A DNA stretch of 24,459 bases from Treponema sp. (GTDB taxonomy: Bacteria; Spirochaetota; Spirochaetia; Treponematales; Treponemataceae), in assembly GCA_003447785.1 (NCBI GenBank), contig DLYJ01000231.1:1-24459 (forward strand), written 5' to 3'. Positions 16,059-23,714 of the stretch are shown piece after piece (the first letter of the stretch is position 1; every line of letters begins with the position of its first letter). The notes under the pieces were generated by a model. The model searched no databases, had not been told where the DNA came from, and worked only from the letters and a program-made list of their open reading frames with translations. The translations under genes and the position numbers were made by a program.

Positions 16059-16664
16059 ATGTCATTTTTAGATGTAGTTCTTCTGGGCGTGGCCCTTTCC
16101 ATGGACGCTTTTGCAATCAGCGTCACAAACGGAATGATTTACAGAAAATCAACTTTTGATACAGCCGTAAAATGCGGTTTTTGTTTCGGGTTCTTTCAGT
16201 TTTTAATGCCTGTTGCAGGCTTTTTTGCAGGTTCACTTTTTTACGTTCACATAAAAAAAATTGACCACTGGCTTGCCCTGATTTTGCTGGGCTTTCTCGG
16301 AATCAAAATGATAATCGAAGCCGTAAAAGAAAGGAAAGCCGGAAAAATTGAATCCGACACAGCTTCCTCAGAAAACGCAGGTCAAAAAACCGGCGCTGTT
16401 CCTTTTGTACCGCTTTTAATCCAGGGAATTGCAACAAGCATTGACGCTCTGGCCGTGGGAATCAGCCTGTCTGCCTTTGGAGGCAGCATCTTTTCAGATT
16501 CCGCAATAATCGGTTGTACAACCTTTACACTTTCCTTTGCCGCAGCCTTCATCGGCAAAAAATCCGGCGATCTCTTAAAAGACAAAGCCCAGCTGCTGGG
16601 AGGCATAATCCTTACAGGCATGGGCTTAAAAATCTTTATCGAACACATGTTCTCTGGCAGTTGA
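16059..16664 (+). CDS. mntP: Manganese efflux pump MntP
   Basis: MntP exports Mn2+ across the inner membrane and protects against manganese excess. The 201-aa protein has six predicted membrane segments in two halves. Each half carries the family Asp motif: SMDAFAIS (14-21, Asp16) and SIDALAVG (127-134, Asp129). The hydrophilic loop at ~90-113 separates them, as usual. GGAG lies 8 nt before the ATG. Mn-responsive yybP-ykoY riboswitches often precede mntP elsewhere, but only 16 nt separate it from the permease gene, so none is possible immediately upstream. Expression probably comes from the promoter before the YchJ-like gene. No factor-independent terminator is evident after it. Confidence 0.94.
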   Translation: MSFLDVVLLGVALSMDAFAISVTNGMIYRKSTFDTAVKCGFCFGFFQFLMPVAGFFAGSLFYVHIKKIDHWLALILLGFLGIKMIIEAVKERKAGKIESDTASSENAGQKTGAVPFVPLLIQGIATSIDALAVGISLSAFGGSIFSDSAIIGCTTFTLSFAAAFIGKKSGDLLKDKAQLLGGIILTGMGLKIFIEHMFSGS

Positions 16665-16721
16665 GACCCATGACAGGAGGCGAAAAATTCAGTTTAATTT
16701 TGCCCCTGCAAAGTAAATTTG

Positions 16722-16750
16722 TTGAATTTTTACGATTTGCGTAATATAGT
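16722..16750 (+). promoter_or_regulatory. Promoter of the binding-lipoprotein/diguanylate cyclase pair
   Basis: TTGAAT (16722-16727), a 17-nt spacer and TATAGT (16745-16750) form a good promoter. The predicted start near 16757 gives a leader of only about 10 nt (AGAGACTGTT) before the ATG at 16767, with AGAG as a weak ribosome binding site. It lies in the 102-nt gap after mntP. Confidence 0.6.
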
Positions 16751-16766
16751 TTTAAAAGAGACTGTT

Positions 16767-17906
16767 ATGTTAAAAAAGAGATTTAAGAATTCAGTTTTTT
16801 ATTTAACATTATTTTCGACGCTTGCTTTATTCAGTGCCTGTGACGACAAAAAAAGTTCAAAATCTCCCCTGCCTCCAACCGATGCAGTCGAACCGCCGGG
16901 CTTTTATGCAACCGCCGGAAATGCCGTAAACTTCAAGCACGAACTTGATTCCTACAAACCAAAAAAGACAAGCTACAACTTTTACTTTACATACAAAATC
17001 AACCACTCATGGTGGGACGCCGTTGCAATGGGCGTAGAAGATGCGGTTAACCAGTTTGAAGACCGCGGAATTCAAATCACTTACGATTATCTGGCTCCGG
17101 TTAAAGTATCCGCACAGGACCAGGCGGACAGAATCCGCAGGGCCGCTGCCTCAGGCGAATACGACGTTATCGGTGTTGATGTCTGCGACATAAAGGTAAT
17201 CACACCTGTAATCAACGAAATTCTTAAAACCGGACAAAAGGTTATGACCTTTTCAAGTTCGGATTCAAGCAAGGAAGACGGCTGTAACCGGATTGCATAC
17301 GTGGGAAACACACACAACTATGAAGACGGCTGCACTCTGGCCGAAACTCTCTGCAAGCGCCTTGACTACAAGGGTGAAGTTGCACTTCTTGTGGGTAATG
17401 ACGGGGCTCCGTGCCACGAACAGCGTGCCCGCGGTGCACAGGATGTAATTTCAAAATACCGTGACATGAAGGTTGTAGAAATCGGATTTGACGAAGACGA
17501 CATTGATAGTGCCTACGCACTCACTCTTGGCTTTATAAAAAAATATCCGAACCTTGCAGGAATCATCGGCTGTGATATGAGCAACCCGGTTGGTGCTGCA
17601 AGAGCCGTTGTAGATTCAAAAAAAATCGGTGATATTATAATCGTCGGAATGGACCACGATCAGGAAGCCCTCAGATATTTGCGTGACGGAATCATTTATT
17701 CCCTTGGTGTTCAGGATTGTTATTCAATCGGGTTTGATACAATGCAGGTTGCTGTAAAAATTGCGGACGGCGTAAAACCAGGAGAAGGCTACCCGGAAAA
17801 AACTGAAGAAAGTACAACTGTGATTTACCAGGCCGATGCCTCTTTGATGCTACTTATGCTTTATGGAGAACTTAGTAACGATGCTAATAGAAGAATCAGA
17901 CGATAG
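16767..17906 (+). CDS. Periplasmic sugar-type binding lipoprotein (Peripla_BP_4 / MglB-RbsB-like)
   Basis: A 379-aa lipoprotein with a hydrophobic signal and lipobox LFSAC ending at Cys25, then a Ser/Pro-rich linker and a two-lobed periplasmic binding fold at about 68-365. Family landmarks are FYFTYKINHSWWDAVAMGVEDA (within 72-93), the aromatic-rich ligand entrance, then GVDVCD (136-141), AYVGN (177-181), ARGAQDV (221-227) and GMDHDQEALRYLRDG (294-308) with GVQDCYSIGFDTM (314-326). This resembles ribose/galactose-binding proteins. No ABC permease or ATPase is nearby; instead its last 26 bases overlap a diguanylate cyclase gene. A role as ligand sensor for that enzyme is likely but inferred. 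The start at 16767 is chosen over 16719 because it gives a proper signal peptide and sits just after a promoter. Confidence 0.88.
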   Translation: MLKKRFKNSVFYLTLFSTLALFSACDDKKSSKSPLPPTDAVEPPGFYATAGNAVNFKHELDSYKPKKTSYNFYFTYKINHSWWDAVAMGVEDAVNQFEDRGIQITYDYLAPVKVSAQDQADRIRRAAASGEYDVIGVDVCDIKVITPVINEILKTGQKVMTFSSSDSSKEDGCNRIAYVGNTHNYEDGCTLAETLCKRLDYKGEVALLVGNDGAPCHEQRARGAQDVISKYRDMKVVEIGFDEDDIDSAYALTLGFIKKYPNLAGIIGCDMSNPVGAARAVVDSKKIGDIIIVGMDHDQEALRYLRDGIIYSLGVQDCYSIGFDTMQVAVKIADGVKPGEGYPEKTEESTTVIYQADASLMLLMLYGELSNDANRRIRR

Positions 17907-19869
17907 TACTTTAAAGAAAATCATCTCCAAGCTTTCCAAAGTTCGCTATATTGCGGTTTTAGGGGGAATTCTTGTAATTCTTGTACTTGCAGTTACAACT
18001 GTGTGGGTTACAAACAGTGCCGGTCGTGGTACAGCCGATGCGGTAGGCCGCGTAAGTGAATTCTATGTGGAAGAGCTTGCAAATCGCCGTGTTCAATTCA
18101 TTACTGACGAAATAGAACGAAACTATCACTACATCGGTAACGCTCTCCAGGTAATTACAAAAGACGACTTAAAAGATAAAAAATCTCTCAGAAAATATCT
18201 TGGTAAACTCAGAAAACTTTACGGAATCGAAACATTTAGTTTTGTTGACGAAAACGGCATTGTTTACAATGAGCACAGTACGGTAAGCGGTTTGAGCCGT
18301 TATCCGTTTTTGCAGGGCAATCTTGAAAAACCGGTTTTGAGCACAATCAATCTCTACGGTGCCGAAAAACAGGTAATTCTTGCACTTCCGGTAAACAATA
18401 TGTCGTTCATGGGCAAAAAGCTCAAGGTATGTTTTGTTCAGGTGAATATCGACAGAATGGTCAAATCCATGACCCTGCACACCGAAGGAATGGAAACTTA
18501 CTGCAACGTTTACTATAAAAACGGTGAATGTTTAACCAACACTGATTTTGGCAATTTTGAAAGCGGAAAGAACTTTCTTGACGTAATGCGGGAAGCAAAA
18601 CTCGAAGAAGGAAAAGATGTTCGTAAAATTAAAAACGACTTTGATTTTGGAAAGTCGGGCCACGTAAATATTCAGTATCATGGAATCGATGCTTATGTTT
18701 ATTATGCCCCGGTTGATAAATCCAACTGGGTTTTGACAATACTGGTTTACAACAATGTAATTTCGCGCCAGATTAATTCAATTACTTCTAGAATCTTGGA
18801 TCGTAACCGAATTCAAATTATTATCACTGTACTCTCCCTTCTGTTTTTGTTCATCACTTTGATTTCGCTGAACAGACGAAATTCCAAGCTTTTGATTGAA
18901 CAGGAAAAGAATGTGGCAGAACGCCTTCAGAAAGAATATGACCACCTTAGAGATGAAGCGGAAGAGGCTGCAAGGGAACAGCTGGTCATGTTTGAAGCCT
19001 TGAGCCGCGATTACAAAAACGTATTCAGGATTGACCCGGTTAACCGTACGGCAGAAGTTTTAAAGCTTACAGGCTATGTAACAAAGGGACTTTCTGCAAC
19101 CGAGCCTGAAATTGTTCCCTATGAGGGACTTAAAAACCAGTACATTAAGGACCGTGTATATTCGGAAGATGTTGAATATATGCAGCAGTGCATGGATCTG
19201 GACAATATAATAAAAAAGCTTTCGGTTAAAAATGAATATGAATCCAGCTTCCGCATACTGGACGAAGGTGAAGTTCACTTTTATCAGTTCAAGTTCATGC
19301 TGCTGGAAAACAAAGCGATTATCGCAGGTTTTAAAAATATCGACGACGTGGTTCAGGCGGCAAGAGAGCGGGAAACCCTTATTGCAATGTCAGAAACCGA
19401 TTTGATGACAGGCCTTTTAAACCGTGGAAGCGGCGAACGAAAGATTACCGAAGCCCTCAAGGCAGGCAAGGGCGGGCTTTTCATTCTTCTTGACGTTGAT
19501 AAGTTTAAATCCATTAACGATAACTACGGCCACGAAACAGGCGATAAGGTAATTATTGCTGTGGGCGACTGTCTTAAACGGGCCTTCCGTGACGGAGACA
19601 TCGTGTTCCGTCTGGGCGGTGATGAATTCAGTGCGTATGCGCCGAAAGTTCAGACTGACAGAAACGCAAAGAAAATTCTCAAGCGCTTTGAAGATTATCT
19701 CCTGGACATTGATATTCCGGAACTTGGTGACAGGGACATCTGCGCCAGCGTAGGTGCGACAATTATTCCTGACGGACAGAAGGAAGACTTTAGCGAAATG
19801 TACAAACTCATCGACAGCGGTGTTTACGAAAGCAAGAAAGTTAACGGGTTCTGCGTTACATTCAAGTAA
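17881..19869 (+). CDS. Membrane Cache-PAS-like-GGDEF diguanylate cyclase
   Basis: A 662-aa enzyme expected to make c-di-GMP from two GTP. Order: cytoplasmic N-tail, membrane segment ~23-43, periplasmic double-Cache-like sensor ~45-285 (FVDENGIVYNEHS at 121-133; HGIDAYVYYAPV at 267-278), membrane segment ~311-330, a Glu/Arg coiled coil ~338-370, a PAS-like module ~370-490, then GGDEF domain ~500-662. The active site GGDEF is intact at 579-583. The inhibitory I-site RxxD is present as RDGD (570-573) with the canonical 5-residue gap, so product feedback is expected. The gene overlaps the binding lipoprotein by 26 nt. GGAG lies 12 nt before the ATG at 17881; an in-frame ATG at 17863 would add six residues and has no ribosome site. 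The periplasmic sensor plus upstream binding protein suggests control by a bound small molecule. Confidence 0.9.
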   Translation: MLIEESDDSTLKKIISKLSKVRYIAVLGGILVILVLAVTTVWVTNSAGRGTADAVGRVSEFYVEELANRRVQFITDEIERNYHYIGNALQVITKDDLKDKKSLRKYLGKLRKLYGIETFSFVDENGIVYNEHSTVSGLSRYPFLQGNLEKPVLSTINLYGAEKQVILALPVNNMSFMGKKLKVCFVQVNIDRMVKSMTLHTEGMETYCNVYYKNGECLTNTDFGNFESGKNFLDVMREAKLEEGKDVRKIKNDFDFGKSGHVNIQYHGIDAYVYYAPVDKSNWVLTILVYNNVISRQINSITSRILDRNRIQIIITVLSLLFLFITLISLNRRNSKLLIEQEKNVAERLQKEYDHLRDEAEEAAREQLVMFEALSRDYKNVFRIDPVNRTAEVLKLTGYVTKGLSATEPEIVPYEGLKNQYIKDRVYSEDVEYMQQCMDLDNIIKKLSVKNEYESSFRILDEGEVHFYQFKFMLLENKAIIAGFKNIDDVVQAARERETLIAMSETDLMTGLLNRGSGERKITEALKAGKGGLFILLDVDKFKSINDNYGHETGDKVIIAVGDCLKRAFRDGDIVFRLGGDEFSAYAPKVQTDRNAKKILKRFEDYLLDIDIPELGDRDICASVGATIIPDGQKEDFSEMYKLIDSGVYESKKVNGFCVTFK

Positions 19870-19897
19870 TTTCAATACTCTTATATAGCAAATTATT

Positions 19898-19926
19898 TTG
19901 TCATCTGATTTTTTGCGTGATATAAT
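19898..19926 (+). promoter_or_regulatory. Near-consensus promoter of the second GGDEF gene, -10 box 8 nt from the ATG
   Basis: TTGTCA (19898-19903), a 17-nt spacer and a perfect TATAAT (19921-19926) preceded by TGA (extended -10). Only 8 nt, TTAGAAAA, separate it from the ATG at 19935, and they contain no Shine-Dalgarno. The predicted start is within about 2 nt of the ATG. This is the best promoter match in the window. Confidence 0.75.
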
Positions 19927-19934
19927 TTAGAAAA

Positions 19935-20972
19935 ATGGGGATTGAATTTTTATTTGGAAAAACCGGCTCGCGCGACAACCTTACTCAGGTATACAACAGG
20001 GAAGTTCTTGTTGAATACATAAACTTTCTTGTATCCGGCGGGGTTCCTTTTACCGTTGCGCTTGTGGATATCGACAATTTTAAATACGTAAATGACAGTT
20101 ACGGACATCTCACAGGTGACAAAGTTCTCAAGGAATTTGCCGCACGCATTCATCATGCTGTGGGTGACGCAGGTACTGTCGGCCGTTTTGGCGGCGATGA
20201 ATTTATTATTGTTTACCCCGACATTGTTGAATACGATGAAGTCTGGAAAAACTGTAAAAAAATTGGCGACGCACTCAGTTCAAAAGAAATCTCCGTTGTT
20301 CCGGGGCTCTTTGTAACGGTAACTCAGGGTGTAGCCAGGTTCCCGGAAAATGCTGAAAATTACGAAAATCTCATAGATACTGCTGATAAGGCATTGTACC
20401 GCGGCAAAATGAAGGGCCGTAACTGCTTTATCATTTACCTTCCTGAAAAACACGCAAATATCGTCCTCAAAACTGAACGGGAAAAAACATTGAGTTCCAT
20501 GTATCTGCATTCCACCGTGTTCAGGGATTTGACGCAGACAGAAAAACTTTCGGATGGAATTCAAATGTTATTCAATTTTTTGAGTTCCTATTACATGGTG
20601 GATCACATTGCCCTTCAGATTGAAGATTGTTTTGCTTTTGAAAAAACTCACAATCTTGCAAAATTCAAGGAATTTAAGCCCCTTGATTTGGAGCTGGTAA
20701 AAAACTATTTTTCGCTGAACTCGGATTTGTTTTACGTAAATAACCTGGATTCATTAAAAACTTCAAATCAGCCTGAGATTATGGACGCTCTTGAAGAACA
20801 GCACGTTCATGCATTTTTCTGTACTCCGGTTGATATGGGTGACGGCAGGCGGGCGATTTTTAGATGTGCTGCATGCAGTAAAAGAATCTGGCAGTACGGT
20901 GAGATGGATATTTACCTCACCGCAGCCAAAGTTATAGGCCTTCTTGTCAAAGGCGGAAAAAAATTACAGTAA
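19935..20972 (+). CDS. Cytosolic GGDEF diguanylate cyclase with C-terminal GAF-like region
   Basis: A 345-aa soluble protein, with no signal or membrane segment, that places its GGDEF domain first (about 10-170) rather than last. The catalytic loop GGDEF is intact at 86-90, with metal-binding DIDNFK (45-50) and the YGHLTGD segment (56-62). At the I-site position, 77-80 reads GDAG instead of RxxD, so classical product inhibition should be lost. Residues ~180-345 resemble a GAF-type sensory domain but with low certainty (CTPVDMGDGRRAIFRC at 296-311). It has its own strong promoter and a probable leaderless start. No alternative start codon with a ribosome site is near. The 3' end overlaps the convergent isomerase gene by 9 nt. 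Confidence 0.85.
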   Translation: MGIEFLFGKTGSRDNLTQVYNREVLVEYINFLVSGGVPFTVALVDIDNFKYVNDSYGHLTGDKVLKEFAARIHHAVGDAGTVGRFGGDEFIIVYPDIVEYDEVWKNCKKIGDALSSKEISVVPGLFVTVTQGVARFPENAENYENLIDTADKALYRGKMKGRNCFIIYLPEKHANIVLKTEREKTLSSMYLHSTVFRDLTQTEKLSDGIQMLFNFLSSYYMVDHIALQIEDCFAFEKTHNLAKFKEFKPLDLELVKNYFSLNSDLFYVNNLDSLKTSNQPEIMDALEEQHVHAFFCTPVDMGDGRRAIFRCAACSKRIWQYGEMDIYLTAAKVIGLLVKGGKKLQ

Positions 20973-21599
20973 GCTTTTAACAGTTTCTGCAATTTTTGCG
21001 TCCTTGCAGTCCTTGAAGAAGAGTTCTGCAAATTTTTCTCCTGCAAATGCGCCCTTAACAAGGTCCTTGTCCAGGGATGTAAGGATTTCTGTAAACGGCT
21101 TGAATGCTGCTTCCCTTACACCGTCAAGGATTTTCTTGTTGCGCTGTTCCGGAACTGCACGTTCCCGCGGATAACCCTGTCCGCTTGGTTCGCAGAAAAG
21201 TTTTTCAAAAATGTATTCGAGGTTTAAGTCACCGCCCCAGCCAAAACCCAGGGCGAATGGAATCGAAATTGCGTTTCCGTCGTTAATCTGTGCAAATGTG
21301 TATGCATCCAGTGGAGTTGCAATGTGTCCGCAGATTACGCCTGGAAAGCTGTTAAGGGCGAGCATTGCGCCTTCGCCTGTTCCACAGCCTGTTACAACGT
21401 AGTCAGCTGCCTTTGAGTTTAAAAGTGTTGCTGCCAGAATTCCGTTCTGAACATATGTCAACTGAGCTTTATCGTCAGCGCTGTACATTCCGTAGTTTAC
21501 AACTTCAAATCCGTGTCTGTCGGCAACTTTTTTGAGTGCATTAAAAATTACTGCGTTTTTTGCAGCCTGTGAATTTTCGTTAATCAATGCGATTTTCAT
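20964..21599 (-). CDS. RpiB/LacA/LacB-family sugar-phosphate isomerase
   Basis: A 211-aa protein of the ribose-5-phosphate isomerase B / galactose-6-phosphate isomerase family. The family starts as here (MKIALINENS), and the active-site loop is TGCGTGEGAMLALN (70-83), with Cys72 as the likely catalytic base. SFPGVICGHIATPLDA (84-99) and NDGNAISIPF (106-115) also match. Classic RpiB is about 150 aa. This protein has a ~70-residue C-terminal extension, a known longer subgroup in spirochaetes and clostridia whose substrate is not established. CAGGAGA lies 8 nt before the ATG. No clear promoter was found upstream. The 3' end overlaps the convergent GGDEF gene by 9 nt, so neither has room for its own terminator. 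Confidence 0.85.
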   Translation of the reverse strand: MKIALINENSQAAKNAVIFNALKKVADRHGFEVVNYGMYSADDKAQLTYVQNGILAATLLNSKAADYVVTGCGTGEGAMLALNSFPGVICGHIATPLDAYTFAQINDGNAISIPFALGFGWGGDLNLEYIFEKLFCEPSGQGYPRERAVPEQRNKKILDGVREAAFKPFTEILTSLDKDLVKGAFAGEKFAELFFKDCKDAKIAETVKSLL

Positions 21600-21674
21600 T
21601 TTATGGTCTCCTGTTAATACGCTGTGCGTGTTTTGAAAGAGATTCTATCAGAAAAAAGGAAAGTGGGGTAGGGC

Positions 21675-21730
21675 AAAAAAAACAGGTGCTTGAGGGCAGA
21701 ATAAAAATGCTCTCAAGCGCCATTTTTTTT
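21675..21730 (-). terminator. Bidirectional hairpin terminator after the Ig-like lipoprotein gene
   Basis: A 14-bp stem (21685-21698 with 21708-21721, two wobble pairs) and a 9-nt loop. On the minus strand a T8 run follows the stem (21682-21675), and on the plus strand another T8 run (21723-21730). It lies 20 nt past the lipoprotein stop and should end that transcript before the isomerase gene. Confidence 0.85.
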
Positions 21731-21740
21731 AATTACTCAA

Positions 21741-23405
21741 TTAATCGTCGTCATCGTCAGAGAGGTCAGAGCCTGTAAAAGTAAGTGTTTTTGTTACAGT
21801 GCCGTCTGTTACAGTAAGAGTGCCGTTACCGTTGTCAGTTACATTGAATGTAATGTCAGTTTCGTCTTCTGCTTCTACAGTAAATTCTGTAAAGTCTTCG
21901 TTCCATTCACCGTTGCTCAGTTCGTATTCGTCGTCGCCCCATTCAAATTCTGTAAGACCCATAGAATACTTATTTGTTTCGTCATACCATTTACCTACCT
22001 GTTTGTACCATGGTTTTGCAGAATCATAAACTGCTCTGAGTTCTTTAAACCATACACCGGTCGGGTAAGTGTCGTAGTCTGTGCTGTATATAACTTCGTA
22101 ACCGTAGATTGTGTTGTCCGGAATTTCTGAATAAAGTGAATATTCAATCTGGAGTTCTACAAGTGCATAGAATGATTCAAGGAAACTGTCGTATGTTACA
22201 TTTACATCATCAATTCCAAAAATCAATTTAATAAGAGCTACTGCCTTATTCGCTTCTGATGCCTGAATTTCTGCCGAGTCGTCTGCGCTGTATGCTATTT
22301 TTTCCCCGTTTTCATCTTTGCGGGTCTGTTCAGAAAGCCAGACTTCGTAAGTGTAAGTAGAGCGGTCGTATTTGTCAGAATTGAATGCGAGTGTTGCTTC
22401 ATACAGATTTTCGTAAGTCGGTTCTGATTCCAGAGTTTTTATGGCGTCAATCATATTTTTATATGCTTGTTTTGTAGATTTTGAATAATAAGAAACCATC
22501 TGGTCAATGGTCATCATTTTTTCTTCATCTTCGTTGTAAATTTTTGTGGCAGTAATTGTAATCTGGCTGGAAGCTGCATTTAAAACATAGTTAAATTCAG
22601 TTTTGTCAATTGAATCTTTGCCGTCTTCGGTTTTTGCTTCTTTAACTTCGTTATATATTCCCTTTGAAGAAGAATTGAATTTTACGGAAGATGTAACCTT
22701 TGTGTCTGCGTCTGTATCATCAATAAACTTGAGTTCTGTAATTGCAGGAATTGTAAGGTCTTCTGTTACAGTTTTTGTGATTCCGTTATAGGAAAATGTT
22801 GCCGTAACTGTTGCAGATGCTGCTGTAAAACCGCCGTAAATATAAACTTTGTCACTGTCGTATTTTACAGCTTCTGTATTAGATGAATCATAAGCGACCG
22901 TAACTGTTTTTGAAGATACAGCGATTGTCTCTGGCACATCTATTACATTGTATGCTTTTGTGCTGTCGTAATCAAAATTGAATTTTGCAATGGCTGCATC
23001 AAGGATTTCTGCGTCTGTAAGTTCATGGCTTTTCTGATAAACACTAACAGTAAAAGTTTTTGTTTCTTTCTGTGTGCCGTAAGTAAGGGTCGCTGTAAGA
23101 GTTACGCTGGTGCTTGCAGTTCCTTCTTCTGCTGTAACAGTTCCGTCGCTGGTAATAACAGCAGTGTTTGTAGAAGCCCATGTTACAGAAACATCATCAA
23201 AACCTGTAACTTTTGACGGTAAGGTGATAGAAGTTTCGTCCGCAGCTACAACAGTCTGGATTGTAAGTGCTTCTTTTGCGTCAATAAGAGTTGTGTCTTC
23301 TGCTTCAGTTTTTTTGTCGTCATTTGAATTACATGAAGCAAAACTAAAAGCGATAAGAGAGATTACAGAAAAAATAGTAATCAGTTTTTTTAAAGTCATT
23401 TTCAT
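21741..23405 (-). CDS. Surface lipoprotein with bacterial Ig-like domains and Asp-rich end
   Basis: A 554-aa lipoprotein of unknown function. The signal peptide has a lipobox ending SFASC (Cys25), and no further cysteine follows. An atypical bacterial Ig-like domain lies at about 47-123: SITLPSKV, VSVTWASTN, VTLTATLTYG, then TKTFTVSV. A second, more diverged one lies at about 150-222. The middle (~225-450) is mixed and unassigned. The C-terminal ~100 residues are very acidic and beta-rich, and the protein ends SDLSDDDDD. Ig-like repeats of this type are common on surface-exposed adhesin or polysaccharide-associated proteins, so an outer surface location is plausible. The start at 23405 is chosen because AAGGAGG sits 8 nt upstream; the longer in-frame start at 23438 lies upstream of that site. 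Confidence 0.82.
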   Translation of the reverse strand: MKMTLKKLITIFSVISLIAFSFASCNSNDDKKTEAEDTTLIDAKEALTIQTVVAADETSITLPSKVTGFDDVSVTWASTNTAVITSDGTVTAEEGTASTSVTLTATLTYGTQKETKTFTVSVYQKSHELTDAEILDAAIAKFNFDYDSTKAYNVIDVPETIAVSSKTVTVAYDSSNTEAVKYDSDKVYIYGGFTAASATVTATFSYNGITKTVTEDLTIPAITELKFIDDTDADTKVTSSVKFNSSSKGIYNEVKEAKTEDGKDSIDKTEFNYVLNAASSQITITATKIYNEDEEKMMTIDQMVSYYSKSTKQAYKNMIDAIKTLESEPTYENLYEATLAFNSDKYDRSTYTYEVWLSEQTRKDENGEKIAYSADDSAEIQASEANKAVALIKLIFGIDDVNVTYDSFLESFYALVELQIEYSLYSEIPDNTIYGYEVIYSTDYDTYPTGVWFKELRAVYDSAKPWYKQVGKWYDETNKYSMGLTEFEWGDDEYELSNGEWNEDFTEFTVEAEDETDITFNVTDNGNGTLTVTDGTVTKTLTFTGSDLSDDDDD

Positions 23406-23422
23406 AAATAATACCTCCTTAA

Positions 23423-23446
23423 AGTATAGCGCCGGCATTTAACGCC
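23423..23446 (-). promoter_or_regulatory. -10 box and imperfect palindrome before the Ig-like lipoprotein
   Basis: On the minus strand TATACT (23428-23423) lies 17 nt before the ATG and just ahead of AAGGAGG. The -35 position reads TTTCTG, a poor match. A 13-bp imperfect palindrome (23434-23446, GGCATTTAACGCC, symmetric at 10 of 13 positions) fills the spacer, so a bound regulator could control this promoter. No known operator is recognised. Confidence 0.4.
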
Positions 23447-23563
23447 AGAAATAAAATTTTGCCCATGGCAAAATTAAAACAACCTTACAAAAAAAATAAT
23501 ACACGCCGTTTTTGGATACAATATTTCTGCAATTTTTAACGAAAAATTATGCCGGGAAGGAGA

Positions 23564-23688
23564 TTTTGAGTTAGCGATGCGCAGGGCGTAAGTTGCACGA
23601 CAATCGTGCAATGAGGGTTACCGAACCCGGAGCAGCGCGACCCGACGCAGGCGGGGAACTCCCGTAAAAATTCCTTTATTGCTCAAAA
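23564..23688. other. GC-rich multi-hairpin element between the lipoprotein gene and aspS
   Basis: The 276-nt gap between the divergent genes holds a GC-rich block in AT-rich surroundings. It has a perfect 8-bp hairpin with 3-nt loop (23593-23600/23604-23611), a 5-bp hairpin GGGTT/AACCC (23615-23628) and a CGGG/CCCG hairpin (23652-23664). They are framed by complementary 7-mers TTTTGAG (23564-23570) and CTCAAAA (23682-23688). No reading frame fits. It may be a dispersed palindromic repeat or a structured RNA. I do not recognise it. The rest of the gap (23447-23560) is AT-rich and shows nothing. Confidence 0.55.
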
Positions 23689-23707
23689 CTCGTCTTATCA
23701 TTACAAT
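23679..23707 (+). promoter_or_regulatory. Probable aspS promoter, -10 box 7 nt from the ATG
   Basis: TTGCTC (23679-23684), a 17-nt spacer and TACAAT (23702-23707). Seven nt, AAATATT, separate it from the ATG at 23715, with no Shine-Dalgarno. The -35 is only a partial match and overlaps the right arm of the multi-hairpin element. Confidence 0.5.
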
Positions 23708-23714
23708 AAATATT

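Noticed and set aside
16679..16703. Hairpin after mntP as a factor-independent terminator
   Set aside because: The AAAATT/AATTTT arms give an AT-rich stem with mismatches and no T-run follows, so it is not a convincing terminator.
23439..23714. T-box leader or other tRNA-sensing riboswitch before aspS
   Set aside because: No T-box consensus sequence, no antiterminator/terminator pair and no T-run precede the ATG. The likely promoter lies downstream of the hairpins, so they would not be in the aspS mRNA.
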